Positions 13,755 through 24,300 of a stretch of DNA of 64,000 nt are shown here, in pieces. Under the pieces are notes generated by a model that worked only from the letters and a program-made list of their open reading frames with translations, was not told the DNA's origin and did not search any database. A program made the position numbers and the translations under genes. Origin of the DNA: Solea solea (lineage: Eukaryota > Chordata > Actinopteri > Pleuronectiformes > Soleidae); assembly GCF_958295425.1 (NCBI RefSeq), contig NC_081143.1:28120578-28184577 (forward strand), given 5' to 3'. The stretch's first letter is position 1, and every line of letters begins with the position of its first letter.

Positions 13755-16700
13755 TATGAAAACATTAATATTGAATTTTAGAATATTTACTAAAAAGAAA
13801 TTAGCAAATATTTATGTTTTCTTCTTCCTTTCCTTCTTTCTTTCTTTCTTTCTTATTACTAACAAATAAGATGGATTTGGGAACCCAGAGACTTTTATTT
13901 TGAAAATGAAGAACCGAAACCAAGACTTTTATTTTGTAAACTGTGTCTAAAACCACGGTTTTGTAGTACAAAGACGTTCGTGTTGCTGATGAAGCGCAGA
14001 CATCTCACTCTGACTGTGATTTTGTTTCCTCAGAGCGAGAGAAGACGCTGTGTGAGCGTCAGAGAGACTCCGCCTCTGCCTCCGCCTCAGCCTCCACCTC
14101 CCGCTTCTTTTCCTTCTTCCGTCCTCAGCCGGCCATCTCTCAGTACATCCCACAGTGTGACGAACACGGCTCCTTTGAGTCCACACAGTGTCACAGCAGC
14201 ATCCAGCAGTGCTGGTGTGTGGACGCTAACGGTCAGGAGATCCCGAACACCCGGACCGGACCGGGCAGCACGCCTCTGTGTGAGTCTTCACGATAACACT
14301 CATGAGAATCATGAAGCTGAGCTAAACTCACATCTGACCTCTGTAAACACCGCCCTCTTCCTTCACAGGTATTGACCAGGCCGTGACTCCGCCCCCTGTG
14401 GGACCGACCCCCCGGCCTGACGTCCACCCTGTCGCCCCAGGAAGTGCCCTGCTGTTTGCTCAGAGCGGGAAAATCGAACACGTTCCTTTGGACGGATACG
14501 ACATGAAGAAGGACGAGGCCAAAGCTCTGCTGCACATTCCTGTGAGACTGGGAACATTTTATTTTGAAAACTGCACTGTGTTTTAGCGTGGATGAACAGA
14601 AACTGAGACTTTTATTTGAAAACTATAGTTTGTGATATTGCATGGACGAACAGAAACTGAGACTTTTATTTTGAAAACTATAGGTTGTTTTTTTTTGCGT
14701 GGGCCAACAGAAACTGAGACTTTTATTTTGAAAAGTTCATGTGTTTTAGTGTTGATCAAAGCGTTTTAACTCCCTCCCTCAGAGGACTTTCTGTTGCTTA
14801 GCAACCAGCGACTTCCTGTGTGCACCTGGCTTTATGTCGTATGGGAAGCAGCTGACGGACAAACGCAGTCAGTGTTGCTCAGGAATGTCGTTAAACGTCT
14901 TCGTCTCTGTCCTTCCAGACAAAGGACTCTTTGAAAATGTCTCCTCGTGAATGAACGTGTCTTTGTCCTCTCGTGTCCTGCAGGACCGTGTGGTCATCGC
15001 TGTGGCCTACGACTGTGTGGAGAAGATGGTTTACTGGACGGACATCACCGGGCCGTCCATCAGTAAAGCCAGTCTGAGCGGAGGAGACGTCCTTCCTGTC
15101 ATCACTAAAGGTACAAGAGACGTCACCTTATATATTCACCTTATATATTAAAGTTATACATTCACCTTTTATATTCACCTTATATATTGTTATATATTCA
15201 CCTTATATATTAACGTTATATATTCACCTTTTATATCCACCTTATATATTCAACTTATATATTTACCTTATATATTAACGTATACATTCACCTTATATAT
15301 TAACCTTATATATTCACCATTTATTAACGTTATATATCCACCTTATATATTCAACTTATATATTTACCTTATATATTAACGTATACATTCACCTTATATA
15401 TTAACCTTATATATTCACCATTTATTAACGTTATATATCCACCTTATATATTAACCTTATGTATTCACCTTATATATTAACGTTATATATTCACCTTTTA
15501 TATCCACCTTATATATTCAACTTATATATTCACCTTATATATTCACCTTATATATTATATTCACCTTATATAATAACGTTATATAGTCACCTTATATATT
15601 AATGTTGTATATTAACGTTGTATATTCACCTTATATATTAACGTTGTATATTCACCTTACATATTAACGTTATACATTCACCTTATATATTCACCATATA
15701 TATTAACGTTATATATTCACCTTATATATTAATTTTGTATATTAACGTTATATATTCACCTTATATATTAATTTTCTATATTAACGTTGTATATTCACCT
15801 TATATATTAACGTTATATATTCACCTTATATATTAACGGTGTATATTCACCTTATATATTAACGGTGTATATTCACCTTATATATTAACGTTATACATTC
15901 ACCTTATATATTAACGTTATATATTATATTCACCTTATATATTAACGTTATATATTCACCATATATATTAACGTTGTATATTCACCTTATATATTAATGT
16001 TGTATATTAACGTTGTATATTCACCTTATATATTAACTTTATATATTCACCTTATATATTAACGTTATATATTCACCTTATATATTAATGTTGTATATTA
16101 ACGTTGTATAATCACCTTATATATTAACGTTATATATTCACCGTATATATTTATGTTGTATATTAACGTATATTCACCTTATATATTAACGTTATACATT
16201 CACCTTATATATTAACCTTATATATTCACCATATATTAACGTTATATATCCACCTTATATATATTAACCTTATATATTCACCTTATATATTAACGTTATA
16301 TTTTCACCTTTTATATCCACCTTATATATTCAACTTATATATTTACCTTATATATTAACGTTATACATTCACCTTATATATTAAATTCACCTTATATATT
16401 CACCTTATATATTAACGTTTTATATTCACCTTATATATTAATGTTGTATATAAACGTTGTATATTCACCTTATATATTAACGTTGTATATTCACCTTATA
16501 TATTAATGTTGTATATTCACCTTATATATGAACGTTATATATTCACCTTATATATTAACGTTGTATATTCACGTTATATATTCACCTTATATCATATGTT
16601 ATATTATACATAGATACATAAAATAAACAACATATACGCATACTAAACTAATGATATATGTACCAAACAAAATATATATGTGTAAAAGGCTCAGGCTCCG

Positions 16701-18530
16701 CCCCCTGGCCTGTTGCGTTCATCACGTCAACAAACTGTGGAAAATGTCGGGAACAAATCTGTGAAATGAGTCTACGTAAAACTACGATGATAGAATCTGG
16801 ACGCGTGGTTCTGAACTCCGGTCCTGAAGTGGATGTAATTCCGTGTTTTGTGTCTTCAGAGCTGCAGAGTCCAGAAGGCCTCGCCCTGGACCCAGTGTCC
16901 CGCCTCCTCTTCTGGACAGACTCCATGCGGGACACGGTGGAGGTGTCCAGGCTGGACGGCAGCCACCGCCGCGTCCTGTTCCACAGCGACCTGGTCAACC
17001 CTCGACCCATCGTCGCTGACCCGGCATACGGGTGAGTCGCCAACACGCCGATGACTTTACGATGTTTTTTAAGCGACAGCGTTTTGTTTTTCTGATGTGG
17101 TTTTGGTTCTGTTGGGTTCAGGCGGATCTACTGGGCGGACTGGGACAGGGACGGACCCAAAATCGAGATGTCCAACATGGACGGGACAGAGCGGACGATC
17201 CTGGTGAAGGACAACCTGGGCCTTCCCAACGGCCTGACCTTTGACCTCGACACCCAACAGCTGTGCTGGGCCGACGCAGGTGAGGAATATTCTGGTTCAG
17301 AGGTCACATGACACGTACTGTCACTGTTATTGTGTTTTTAAAGGGATAGTTCAGGGTTTTTAAAGATAACAAAAGACTCCTGTGATAAAATCTATGTCCG
17401 TTTAAGTTTCTACAATATCTGCGTCACGGGATCACGTCTTTATCTCACTCTCCCACACCAAAGCCCAGAGAGAAAATCAGTGATTTAAGCTGGCGGGGAC
17501 ACAGGAGTTGCTGGTCCTCGGCTGCCTCGTGTGGTCACTTTGTGTCACTGAGTTAAGTCTAAATGTAATATTTTAAACACTGAAGTGACAAAATCAGACA
17601 TTTGAACTTAGTGATGGAGGCGGCAGAGGATCAACAACTCCTTTCTCTATGAGGTTTGGTGTGTGAGCGATATGAGAAACACCTTCAGAAATGGTTGAAT
17701 AAAAGCGACCGTTAGTCATGTGACGTCGTGGCTCTTCTCTGATTGCTCGACAGGAACTCGTGTGGTTGAGTGTTTTGATCTCCACCAGCGGCAGAGGAGG
17801 CGGATCCTCGACGGGATCCAGTACCCGTTTGGTCTCGTTTCCTTTGGAAGGAAACTTTACTACACTGACTGGAGGAGGTACACACACACACACATGGTTT
17901 CCATGGAAACGCTCACATTTAACAGCATCGCGCTCAGGTGTGTAACGTCATGGTTGCTGTTTACAGGGAGGCCGTGGTCGCCGTAGACCGTAGCTCAGAG
18001 ACGGAGACAGAAGAGTTCCTGCCACAGAAACGCTCCCGTCTGTACGGAATCGCCACGGCAACCACACACTGTCCACAAGGTACGAGTCGCCTCAACCTTT
18101 AATCACTCATGATTGTCTTTTTTATGATGATAGTATATCAGTATATATATATACTAGAAAACGTGAATCCAGATTAGATTATTACCGAAAATGACTTTAG
18201 ATTAGGTTAAATTAATAAATAATAAATTAAATAAAACAGATTAAATTAAATTAAATTAAGATTAAACCACACCCCTTTGTTTTGAAACTCGTTATTTGTC
18301 AATAATCGCAATAAAAACCACAGACTTTCACTGTGATTGATCATGTGATCAGATGTTTGTTTTTCCCTGTGATTGATCATGTGATCAGATTTTCTTTGTC
18401 TCCTTCAGTTTATAATTACTGCGCAGACGCCGGCTGTTCTCACCTGTGTCTGCCCAGACACGGTGGCTTCACCTGCCGCTGCCCCGACGCCGTCGCCGCC
18501 AACGACCGATGCGAAGAGAGAAACCCGTGA
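5288..18530 (+). CDS. nid1: Nidogen-1, 18 exons, 5' end missing
   Basis: Basement-membrane glycoprotein that links laminin to collagen IV and perlecan. Exons seen: 5288-5578, 5730-5953, 6613-7373, 7454-7594, 8093-8338, 8455-8655, 8740-8973, 10098-10235, 10545-10688, 10946-11074, 14034-14279, 14369-14541, 14984-15110, 16860-17031, 17122-17279, 17754-17877, 17967-18079, 18409-18530. All have AG/GT borders and the phases match, giving 3,744 nt (1,247 codons plus TGA). Domain order is NIDO, acidic/Pro-rich linker, EGF, G2F barrel, three EGFs, thyroglobulin type-1, YWTD propeller, EGF. The EGF after the propeller and the block [19 protein letters not shown] favour NID1 over NID2. The signal-peptide exon is not in the window: no suitable open frame precedes 5288. 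One EGF of the usual four between G2F and thyroglobulin is missing. An alternative last donor (GTGAGA at 18528) overlaps the stop codon. Confidence 0.95.
6160..6440 (+). repeat. Degenerate tRNA-derived SINE-like repeat in nid1 intron
   Basis: Contains a pol III B-box-like GGTTTGAATCC at about 6239-6249, then GTTTGCATGATCTC, TCCAGTCCAAAAACATGCAG and GACACTCTAAATTGACTGTA. This ordered series of blocks is typical of a widespread teleost interspersed repeat. It is heavily mutated and flanked by duplicated pieces of local sequence (AGAAGGTTGGTC...TGAACAAGCAACCAGA versus ...TGAACCAGAGG). Confidence 0.6.
6661..7373 (+). CDS. nid1: nid1 acidic, Pro/Tyr-rich linker exon
   Basis: The rest of exon 6613-7373 encodes about 235 residues rich in E, D, P, T and Y, ending in [11 protein letters not shown] before a GTAAAT donor. 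It corresponds to the flexible link between nidogen globules G1 and G2, which is acidic and tyrosine-sulphated in known nidogens. Many tyrosines here sit next to acidic residues, so sulphation is plausible (inference). Three exact-length tandem repeats lie inside (7034-7276). Confidence 0.85.
7034..7276 (+). repeat. nid1: Three 81-bp (27-residue) coding repeats in nid1
   Basis: Units at 7034-7114, 7115-7195 and 7196-7276 each encode a 27-residue module. Its common pattern is TSP(D/E)P, then EY, then GYPDP or WYPDS, then QPQY. Period and frame are perfectly kept; a partial fourth unit (INPEPARPV) follows. Confidence 0.9.
7454..7594 (+). CDS. nid1: nid1 EGF-like domain 1
   Basis: This exon begins after CGCAG and continues the phase-1 codon left at 7373. 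It reads [16 protein letters not shown], then [18 protein letters not shown], with cysteine spacing of an EGF-like module and the CCHC pattern of the first nidogen EGF. It joins the linker to the G2F barrel. Confidence 0.93.
8093..8973 (+). CDS. nid1: nid1 G2F beta-barrel exons
   Basis: Exons 8093-8338, 8455-8655 and 8740-8973. Diagnostic blocks are [105 protein letters not shown] and [11 protein letters not shown]. This 11-stranded barrel (nidogen G2) binds collagen IV and perlecan. The 8655/8740 junction reads as ...HYDRN-L-ITSSS.... Confidence 0.95.
9040..9200 (+). repeat. tRNA-like repeat fragment in nid1 intron
   Basis: A B-box-like GGGTTTGATTCCCAGC at about 9088 is followed by GTATGAATGTGTGAGTGAATG, an arrangement seen in short fish SINE-like repeats. 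Degenerate, in the intron after the G2F exons, and followed by a CA microsatellite (about 9204-9222). Confidence 0.45.
9716..9840. repeat. 15-bp minisatellite in nid1 intron
   Basis: About eight tandem copies of a 15-bp unit close to GGACAAACGACAGAC, with A/C and A/T variants. An unbroken repetitive frame on the minus strand (VCPSV repeats) is a by-product, not a gene. Confidence 0.9.
9982..10043. repeat. (CT)n microsatellite upstream of nid1 EGF exon
   Basis: About 60 bp of CT dinucleotides with one CCCTCC interruption, ending some 55 bp before the acceptor of exon 10098. A pyrimidine tract this close could affect branch-point/acceptor choice (inference). Confidence 0.95.
10098..11074 (+). 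CDS. nid1: nid1 rod: three EGF-like exons
   Basis: Exons 10098-10235 ([19 protein letters not shown]), 10545-10688 ([20 protein letters not shown]) and 10946-11074 ([20 protein letters not shown]). All have phase-1 borders and one six-cysteine EGF module each. The third starts with the calcium-binding signature D-x-D-E-C. Compared with NID1 as known from mammals, the calcium-binding EGF expected between the first and second is absent; the 309-bp intron 10236-10544 holds no such exon. Confidence 0.93.
10812..10848. repeat. (TTC)n microsatellite in nid1 intron
   Basis: About 12 uninterrupted TTC triplets in the 257-bp intron between two EGF exons, which also begins with a GT run at the donor (10689-10710). 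Confidence 0.95.
11101..13125 (+). repeat. Multi-copy teleost repeat interrupted by a nested element
   Basis: The left part (11101-11224) has TTTTTATTTGTATAGCACCA and AAAAAACTCCCTCTTAACAG. The right part (12384 onward) has GAACTAAGAGATGGTCCAGG, AACTATAAGCTTTATCAAAA, GGAGCTGGTTCCACAGGAGA and GGAATCACAAGTAAA. I recognise these blocks from a very common fish interspersed repeat whose class I cannot name with certainty. It fills much of the 3-kb intron between the third rod EGF and the thyroglobulin exon, and contains a (GA)n run at about 12688-12726. Confidence 0.55.
11225..12383. mobile_element. 1.16-kb non-autonomous TIR element, TSD CACAG
   Basis: Left end GCCGTTTCTCAATATCCATA and right end TATTGAGAAACGGC are inverted repeats, flanked by exact 5-bp duplications CACAG (11220-11224 and 12384-12388). 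The subterminal regions are packed with short TACTTG/CAAGTA-type inverted and direct repeats. The middle is AT-rich with no coding frame. A second copy of the terminal motif (GTATTGAGAAACAACC, about 12257) lies inside. A short relative lies at 61436-61552. Confidence 0.8.
13225..13330. repeat. Fold-back family copy, degenerate half
   Basis: Contains ATTTTCTCTGTGGGCTTTGG, TGTGGGAGAATGAGTGGTTT and ACAAACTTCAGTTTAACG, matching the right arm of the dispersed fold-back family. The left arm is not preserved. Confidence 0.65.
13690..13752. repeat. (AT)n tract
   Basis: About 60 bp of AT/TA dinucleotides with ATGTATATAAT interruptions, in the intron before the nid1 thyroglobulin exon. Confidence 0.95.
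14034..14279 (+). CDS. nid1: nid1 thyroglobulin type-1 exon
   Basis: The exon encodes [17 protein letters not shown], then [19 protein letters not shown], then [18 protein letters not shown], ending PGSTPLC. The CWCV and PGSTP motifs and the cysteine order are those of a thyroglobulin type-1 domain. The first loop contains a low-complexity Ser-Ala run made of repeated TCCGCC-like codons, probably a small slippage expansion. Confidence 0.95.
14369..18079 (+). CDS. nid1: nid1 linker and LDLR-type YWTD propeller exons
   Basis: Exons 14369-14541, 14984-15110, 16860-17031, 17122-17279, 17754-17877 and 17967-18079. The short Pro-rich linker (PTPRPDVHP) leads to [20 protein letters not shown]-type repeats follow: YWTD, FWTD, YWAD, CWAD and YYTD, with [10 protein letters not shown] and [10 protein letters not shown]. 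This is the six-bladed G3 propeller that binds the laminin gamma-1 short arm. Introns inside it carry the AT-rich array (15111-16610) and a fold-back repeat. Confidence 0.95.
14583..14750. repeat. Tandem ~56-bp repeat, three copies
   Basis: Three imperfect copies built on AACAGAAACTGAGACTTTTA then TTTTGAAAACTATA, in the nid1 intron after exon 14369-14541. The same core recurs singly at about 13890-13945 and twice at 61700-61805, so it is both tandem and dispersed. Confidence 0.8.
15111..16610. repeat. 1.5-kb AT-rich minisatellite in nid1 intron
   Basis: Tandem array of units assembled from TTCACCTTATATATTAACGT and TATATA; the basic period is about 13 or 26 bp with local reshuffling. It starts immediately at the donor of exon 14984-15110 and fills most of the 1.75-kb intron. 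Segments such as 15230-15300 and 15345-15415 repeat as longer blocks. Confidence 0.95.
17338..17690. repeat. Fold-back family copy in nid1 intron
   Basis: Starts with AAAGGGATAGTTCAGGGTTT, a terminal motif shared with the copy at 44044. It continues with ATCACGTCTTTATCTCACTC and CCCACACCAAAGCCCAGAGA, has the Ser-box-like core TGCCTCGTGTGGTCACTTTG, and ends in the inverted arm TATGAGGTTTGGTGTGTGAG. Confidence 0.8.
18409..18530 (+). CDS. nid1: nid1 C-terminal EGF exon and stop
   Basis: Reads [20 protein letters not shown], then [20 protein letters not shown] and TGA at 18528-18530. A final EGF after the propeller is characteristic of nidogen-1; nidogen-2 ends at the propeller. Confidence 0.92.
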
Positions 18531-19924
18531 GACCACAAGAAAAATTGAAAAAAAACACGTAACTGAATCTGCGTTTTTGTTACTTTTCTTACTCGAACTG
18601 AACGTTTTTACAATGAACGCTGGTCAGACCTCACACTGTTTATGACGTCATGGTGATGTCGTCTTGGCGTCATTGTGATGTCTTTGTGACTTCGTCGTGA
18701 TGTCACATATCAGGTCACGTGTTCAGTGCGTGTACGTAATCTTTAAATTTTTTGATTTAGATATTTTTGTATTGTCAGTTATGTTTTTATAACGTTAAAA
18801 ACGTTTGTCTATCAATATCACTGAAGTTACCTCCCAAAATCTTCCCAATTTTTTTTTTTTTACAATTTTTTGCAATTCTTACAAACTTTCTTCAATAATT
18901 AAATTTTTTGTTTTAACATATATTTTTGTTCACATTTTTACAAAACTTACAAAAAATTACAAATTTTGTTACAAAAACACTGAACATAAAAAAACGACCT
19001 CCAGTAGGCGGAGCTTTGACCAGAGGGCTGATGGGAGGGAATACTAGCATTTCCACAGTGACTGACGCGAGCTTGAAGGCTTGTTCATAAAGTAGAAAAG
19101 GTCGGAGCGTAATCTTTCAAATTTTTGTAACGTTAAAAACTTTTGTCATGAAAGTTATAAAAAAAGTCACTGATCCATGTTAAGTTTAGCTTAAACATTA
19201 TCTCTATAAACAAAAAGAGGCGGAGCCTTCTTCCGTACTCGATGTTAACGTGATGATTTTAATTTTTTTTTACAAAATGTTGATGTTACAAAAACACAAT
19301 GAACGAAAAAACAAAAAAAACATGAATTTTACCAAAAAGAACTTGAGATTTGGGGGCGGAGCTTTAACAGGAAGTGGATACAGTGGGCTGTATTTTTACC
19401 TGCGTCACGTCAGCTGACCTGCGGTGCTTTAAACATGTGATGTCACAGGTCACGTGTGTGATCTGATTGGCTGAGACACTTTTGTATCCAAATACATATA
19501 AAATCAAACACTAATGAAGTTTTTCACTTAAATTATTCTATATTTTAATTTTACACAAGTTTTCTTTTTTCCTTTCACAAAACTGATATTTGACTAAAAA
19601 AGTGTTTTTTTTATTGTTTTGTTTGTATTTTTTATATGAACTTGTAAATAATTACCTGATATTCTCTGATTTTATTTTTTTTATGGTGCTGATGTTCACC
19701 TCACATTAACTAATGATGTTGATGGTCTGGTTTCAGGATTAATTTGTTAATTAAATACCAAAGAAAAAACAGTTTGGACACAAAACACGTTATTAAAGGT
19801 CTGTAACTGTAAGAAATACAGAAGTTAATTTCTTTTTCAATTTCCAATAATTTTCCAAATTTTTTCCTGACAATTATCTGGATGTTTATTATATTAAACA
19901 GATTTTAGTCACTTAATAAAAAGC

Positions 19925-20402
19925 ACTCTACATCAGTTTAAGTCTCTGATATCTTCGTCACATCTCACTGTTAAACTGAAGTTTGTAAATCACTCACTCT
20001 CACACACCAAACCTCATAGAGAAAATCAGTGATTTTAACATCACACACAGGAGTTGTTGATCCACTGCTGCCTCCGTCACTAAGTTCAAATGTCTTATTT
20101 TGTCACTTAAGTGTTTGAAATCCTTTGTTCAGATTGACCTCAGAAACACAAAGTGACCACACGAGGCAGTAGAGGACCAGCAACTCCTGTGTCCACGCCA
20201 GCTAAAATCACTGGTTTATAAACGTCAGTTTCCTGTTGGAAAAGTCTGTCTAACAGTGAGATAAAGACGTGATCATGTGACGTAGATATCGTAGAAACTT
20301 AAACTGATGTAGATTTTATTACAGGAGTTTTTCATTAAATGGCTAAAATCAGTTTTTTATCCTTGTGTCTCTGCTGGCAGCCAGGGGGCGCTCTCAGCTT
20401 CG
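19925..20402. repeat. Fold-back family copy, both arms
   Basis: Left arm ACACACCAAACCTCATAGAG and right part with CAGCAACTCCTGTGTCCACG and GAAACTGACG-type ends. The outer flanks (TCAGTTTAAGTCTCTGATAT and ATATCGTAGAAACTTAAACT) are inverted relative to each other. It ends with CAGCCAGGGGGCGCTCTCAG, a CTCF-like core. Confidence 0.85.
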
Positions 20403-20956
20403 TCAGCACTGTGTCAGTATCTAATATGACCACTTAAAAAGTCACTTGTTTTTAAAGCATTTACCTTGTTGTGGTCTCTGAAAGTGCTGAGTCATGCATG
20501 GGGGGGGGGGGGTGGCGGCCATCTTAGCTCGCATCACAAACCTTTAACCATTTCATTGTTTTAAAAACAGAAGATTTAAACTTAGCTCAGGTTTGTTTTT
20601 TCATGAAAATCTTTCAGGGAGGAAAATCATTTTTAAATCACTTGTGAAGAAATAAATATTCACCCATTCACCTGCGCCTCCTGTCCTGTGGGGGCAGTAG
20701 TGAGTTATGTTGTGCAGTTCTGGACATGTTTACTTACCCTCGTTAACCACCTGTACAGCCTCAATAAAACATTTTAACAAACTCGTCTGGTGTTTTTCAT
20801 GTGAGTCTTTTTTCTGTTCAGTGTCAGTAAAACGTCACAGAAAGAAAGAAAAGACGGAAAGAAGACGCGGACGAAGCAGAAAATAAGTTCCACCAAGTTT
20901 CATGAACCTTGGTGAAAACATGTCACAGGTTTGGGATTTTAACCTTTAGTGCTCAT

Positions 20957-20976
20957 GTGGCACAGATCTGTGCCAC
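20957..20976. repeat. Perfect 20-bp palindrome
   Basis: GTGGCACAGATCTGTGCCAC is its own reverse complement. No matching partner was noticed elsewhere in the window. Confidence 0.9.
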
Positions 20977-21332
20977 AGGCGCACCCGTGGTAATTTGCCT
21001 CTGTATAAACTGTACATTTATGAAATGAGTCGCTGCTGGTTTATAAAGACTGATGCTGCAGAAGAAAACTCTGGTGAAAGTCAGTTAGACTGTGGGCTGC
21101 AGAACCATGTGAACCATGGTGACCATGTGAGGGACAATAAACCGTTCACTAAAGGTCTGTCCATAGATTGAAATCTCCTTTGTAAGGTGAAAATAAAATA
21201 TTGCAGAAACTAAACATTGGTGGTTGCTGAAATTAAATATTGAATATCGCTGTTCTAATCTCAAGCTATAAGAACATGAATACACTGCACAGGGCAGGAA
21301 AATCATTACCAGGGTTCACGCTAAAGCTCTCA

Positions 21333-24300
21333 TTTTGGACGACATACTAAACTATGACTTTTTTGTCTCATTTTGGACGACATACTAAACGATGACTTTT
21401 TTGTCAATTTTTGGACGACGTACTAAACGATGACTTTTTTGTCTCATTTTGGACGACATACTAAACTATGACTTTTTTGTCTAATTTTGGATGACATACT
21501 AAACTATGACTTTTTTGTCAATTTTTGGACGACATACTAAACTATGACTTTTTTGTCTAATTTTGGATGACATACTATACTATGACTTTTTTTGTGTAAT
21601 TGTGGACGACATACTAAACTATGACTTTTTTATAACGTTTTGGACGACATACTAAACTATGACTTTTTTATAACGTTTTGGACGACATACTAAACTATGA
21701 CTTTTTTGTAAATTTTTGGACGGCATACTAAACTATGACTTTTTTGTCTCATTTTGGACGGCGTACTAAACTATGACTTTTTTGTCAATTTTTGGACGAC
21801 ATACTATACTATGACTTTTTTGTCTATTTTGTACGACGTAATAAACTATGACTTTTTTTGTCAATTTTTGGACGACATACTAAACTATGACTTTTTTGTC
21901 TCATTTTGGACGACATACTATACTATGACTTTTGTCTCATTTTGGACGACATACTAAACTATGACGTTTTTGTCTCATTTTGGACGAAATACTAATCTAT
22001 GACTTTTTTAGACAATTTTTGGATGACATACTAAACTATGACTTTTTTTTTAACGTTTTGGACGACATACTAAACTATGACCTTTTTTTTTAACGTTTTG
22101 GACGACATACTAAACTATGACCTTTTTGTCTCATTTTGGACGACACACTAAACTATGACTTTTTTGTCTCATTTTGGACGACATACTAAACTATGACTTT
22201 TTTTGTCTCAATTTGGATGGCATACTAAACTATGACATTTTTTGTCAATTTTTGGACGACATACTAAACTATGACTTTTTTATAACGTTTTGGACGACAT
22301 AATAAACTATGACTTTTTTGTCAATTTTTGGACGACGTACTAAACTATGACTTTTTTTGTCAATTTTTGGACAACATACTAAACTATGACTTTTTTGTCA
22401 ATTTTTGGACGACATACTAAACGATGACTTTTTTGTCTCATTTTGGATGACATACTAAACTATGACTTTTTTGTCTAATTTTGGATGACATACTTTACTA
22501 TGACTTTTTTTGTCTAATTTTGGACGACATACTTAACTATGACTTTTTTGTCCATTTTTGGACGACATACTAAACTATGACTTTTTTATAACGTTTTGGA
22601 CGACATACTAAACTATGACTTTTTTATAACGTTTTGGACGACGTACTAAACTATGACTTTTTTGTCAATTTTTGGACGACATACTAAACTATGACTTTTT
22701 GTCTCATTTTGGACGACATACTATACTATGACTTTTTTGTCTCATTTTGGACGACGTACTAAACTATGACTTTTTTGTCAATTTTTGGACGACATACTAA
22801 ACTATGACTTTTTGTCTCATTTTGGACGACATACTATACTATGACTTTTTTGTCTCAATTTGGACGACATACTTAACTCTGACATTTTTTGTAAATTTTT
22901 GGACGACATACTAAACTATGACTTTTTATGTCAATTTTTGGACGACATACTAAACTATGACTTTTTTTGGACGACATACTATACTATGACTTTTTTGTCT
23001 CAATTTGGACGACATACTAAACTATGACTTTTTTGTCTCATTTTGGACGACATACTAAACTATGACTTTTTTGTCTCAATTTGGATGACATACTAAACTA
23101 TGACATTTTTTGTCAATTTTTGGACGACGTACTAAACTATGACTTTTTTTGTCAATTTTTGGACAACATACTAAACTATGACTTTTTTGTCAATTTTTGG
23201 ACGACATACTAAACGATGACTTTTTTGTCTCATTTTGGACGACATACTAAACTATGACTTTTTTGTCTAATTTTGGATGACATACTATACTATGACTTTT
23301 TTTGTCTAATTTTGGACGACATACTTAACTATGACTTTTTTGTCCATTTTTGGACGACATACTAAACTATGACTTTTTTGTCCATTTTTGGACGACATAC
23401 TAAACTATGACTTTTTTGTCCATTTATGGACGACATACTAAACTATGACTTTTTTATAATGCTTTGGACGACATACTAAACTATGACTTTTTTATAACGT
23501 TTTGGACGACATACTAAACTATGACTTTTTTGTCTCATTTTGGACGACATACTAAACTGTGACTTTTTGTCTCAATTTGGATGACATACTAAACTATGAC
23601 ATTTTTTGTCAATTTTTGGACGACGTACTAAACTATGACTTTTTTTGTCAATTTTTGGACAACATACTAAACTATGACTTTTTTGTCAATTTTTGGACGA
23701 CATACTTAACGATGACTTTTTTGTCTCATTTTGGACGACATACTAAACTATGACTTTTTTGTCTAATTTTGGATGACATACTATACTATGACTTTTTTTG
23801 TCTAATTTTGGACGACATACTTAACTATGACTTTTTTGTCCATTTTTGGACGACATACTAAACTATGACTTTTTTGTCCATTTTTGGACGACATACTAAT
23901 CTATGACTTTTTTGTCCATTTATGGACGACATACTAAACTATGACTTTTTTATAACGTTTTGGACGACATACTAAACTATGACTTTTTTATAACGTTTTG
24001 GACGACATACTAAACTATGACTTTTTTGTCTCATTTTGGACGACATACTAAACTGTGACTTTTTGTCTCAATTTGGATGACATACTAAACTATGACATTT
24101 TTTGTCAATTTTTGGACGACGTACTAAACTATGACTTTTTTTGTCAATTTTTGGACAACATACTAAACTATGACTTTTTTGTCAATTTTTGGACGACATA
24201 CTTAACGATGACTTTTTTGTCTCATTTTGGACGACATACTAAACTATGACTTTTTTGTCTAATTTTGGATGACATACTATACTATGACTTTTTTTGTCTA

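Larger units (their letters stand above)
18531..21332. other. nid1 3' UTR and flank up to the array
   Basis: No further coding exon. AATAAA hexamers at 19914 and 20763 are candidate nid1 polyadenylation signals; the latter (TCAATAAAAC) has a T/GT-rich tail downstream. The stretch includes A/T-rich sequence with poly-T/poly-A runs, a full fold-back copy (19925-20402), a 12-bp G run (about 20499-20511) and a perfect 20-bp palindrome (20957-20976). Confidence 0.6.

Noticed and set aside
5288..18530. Nidogen-2 as the identity
   Set aside because: A single thyroglobulin domain, the EGF after the propeller, and closest block matches ([27 protein letters not shown]) favour nidogen-1.
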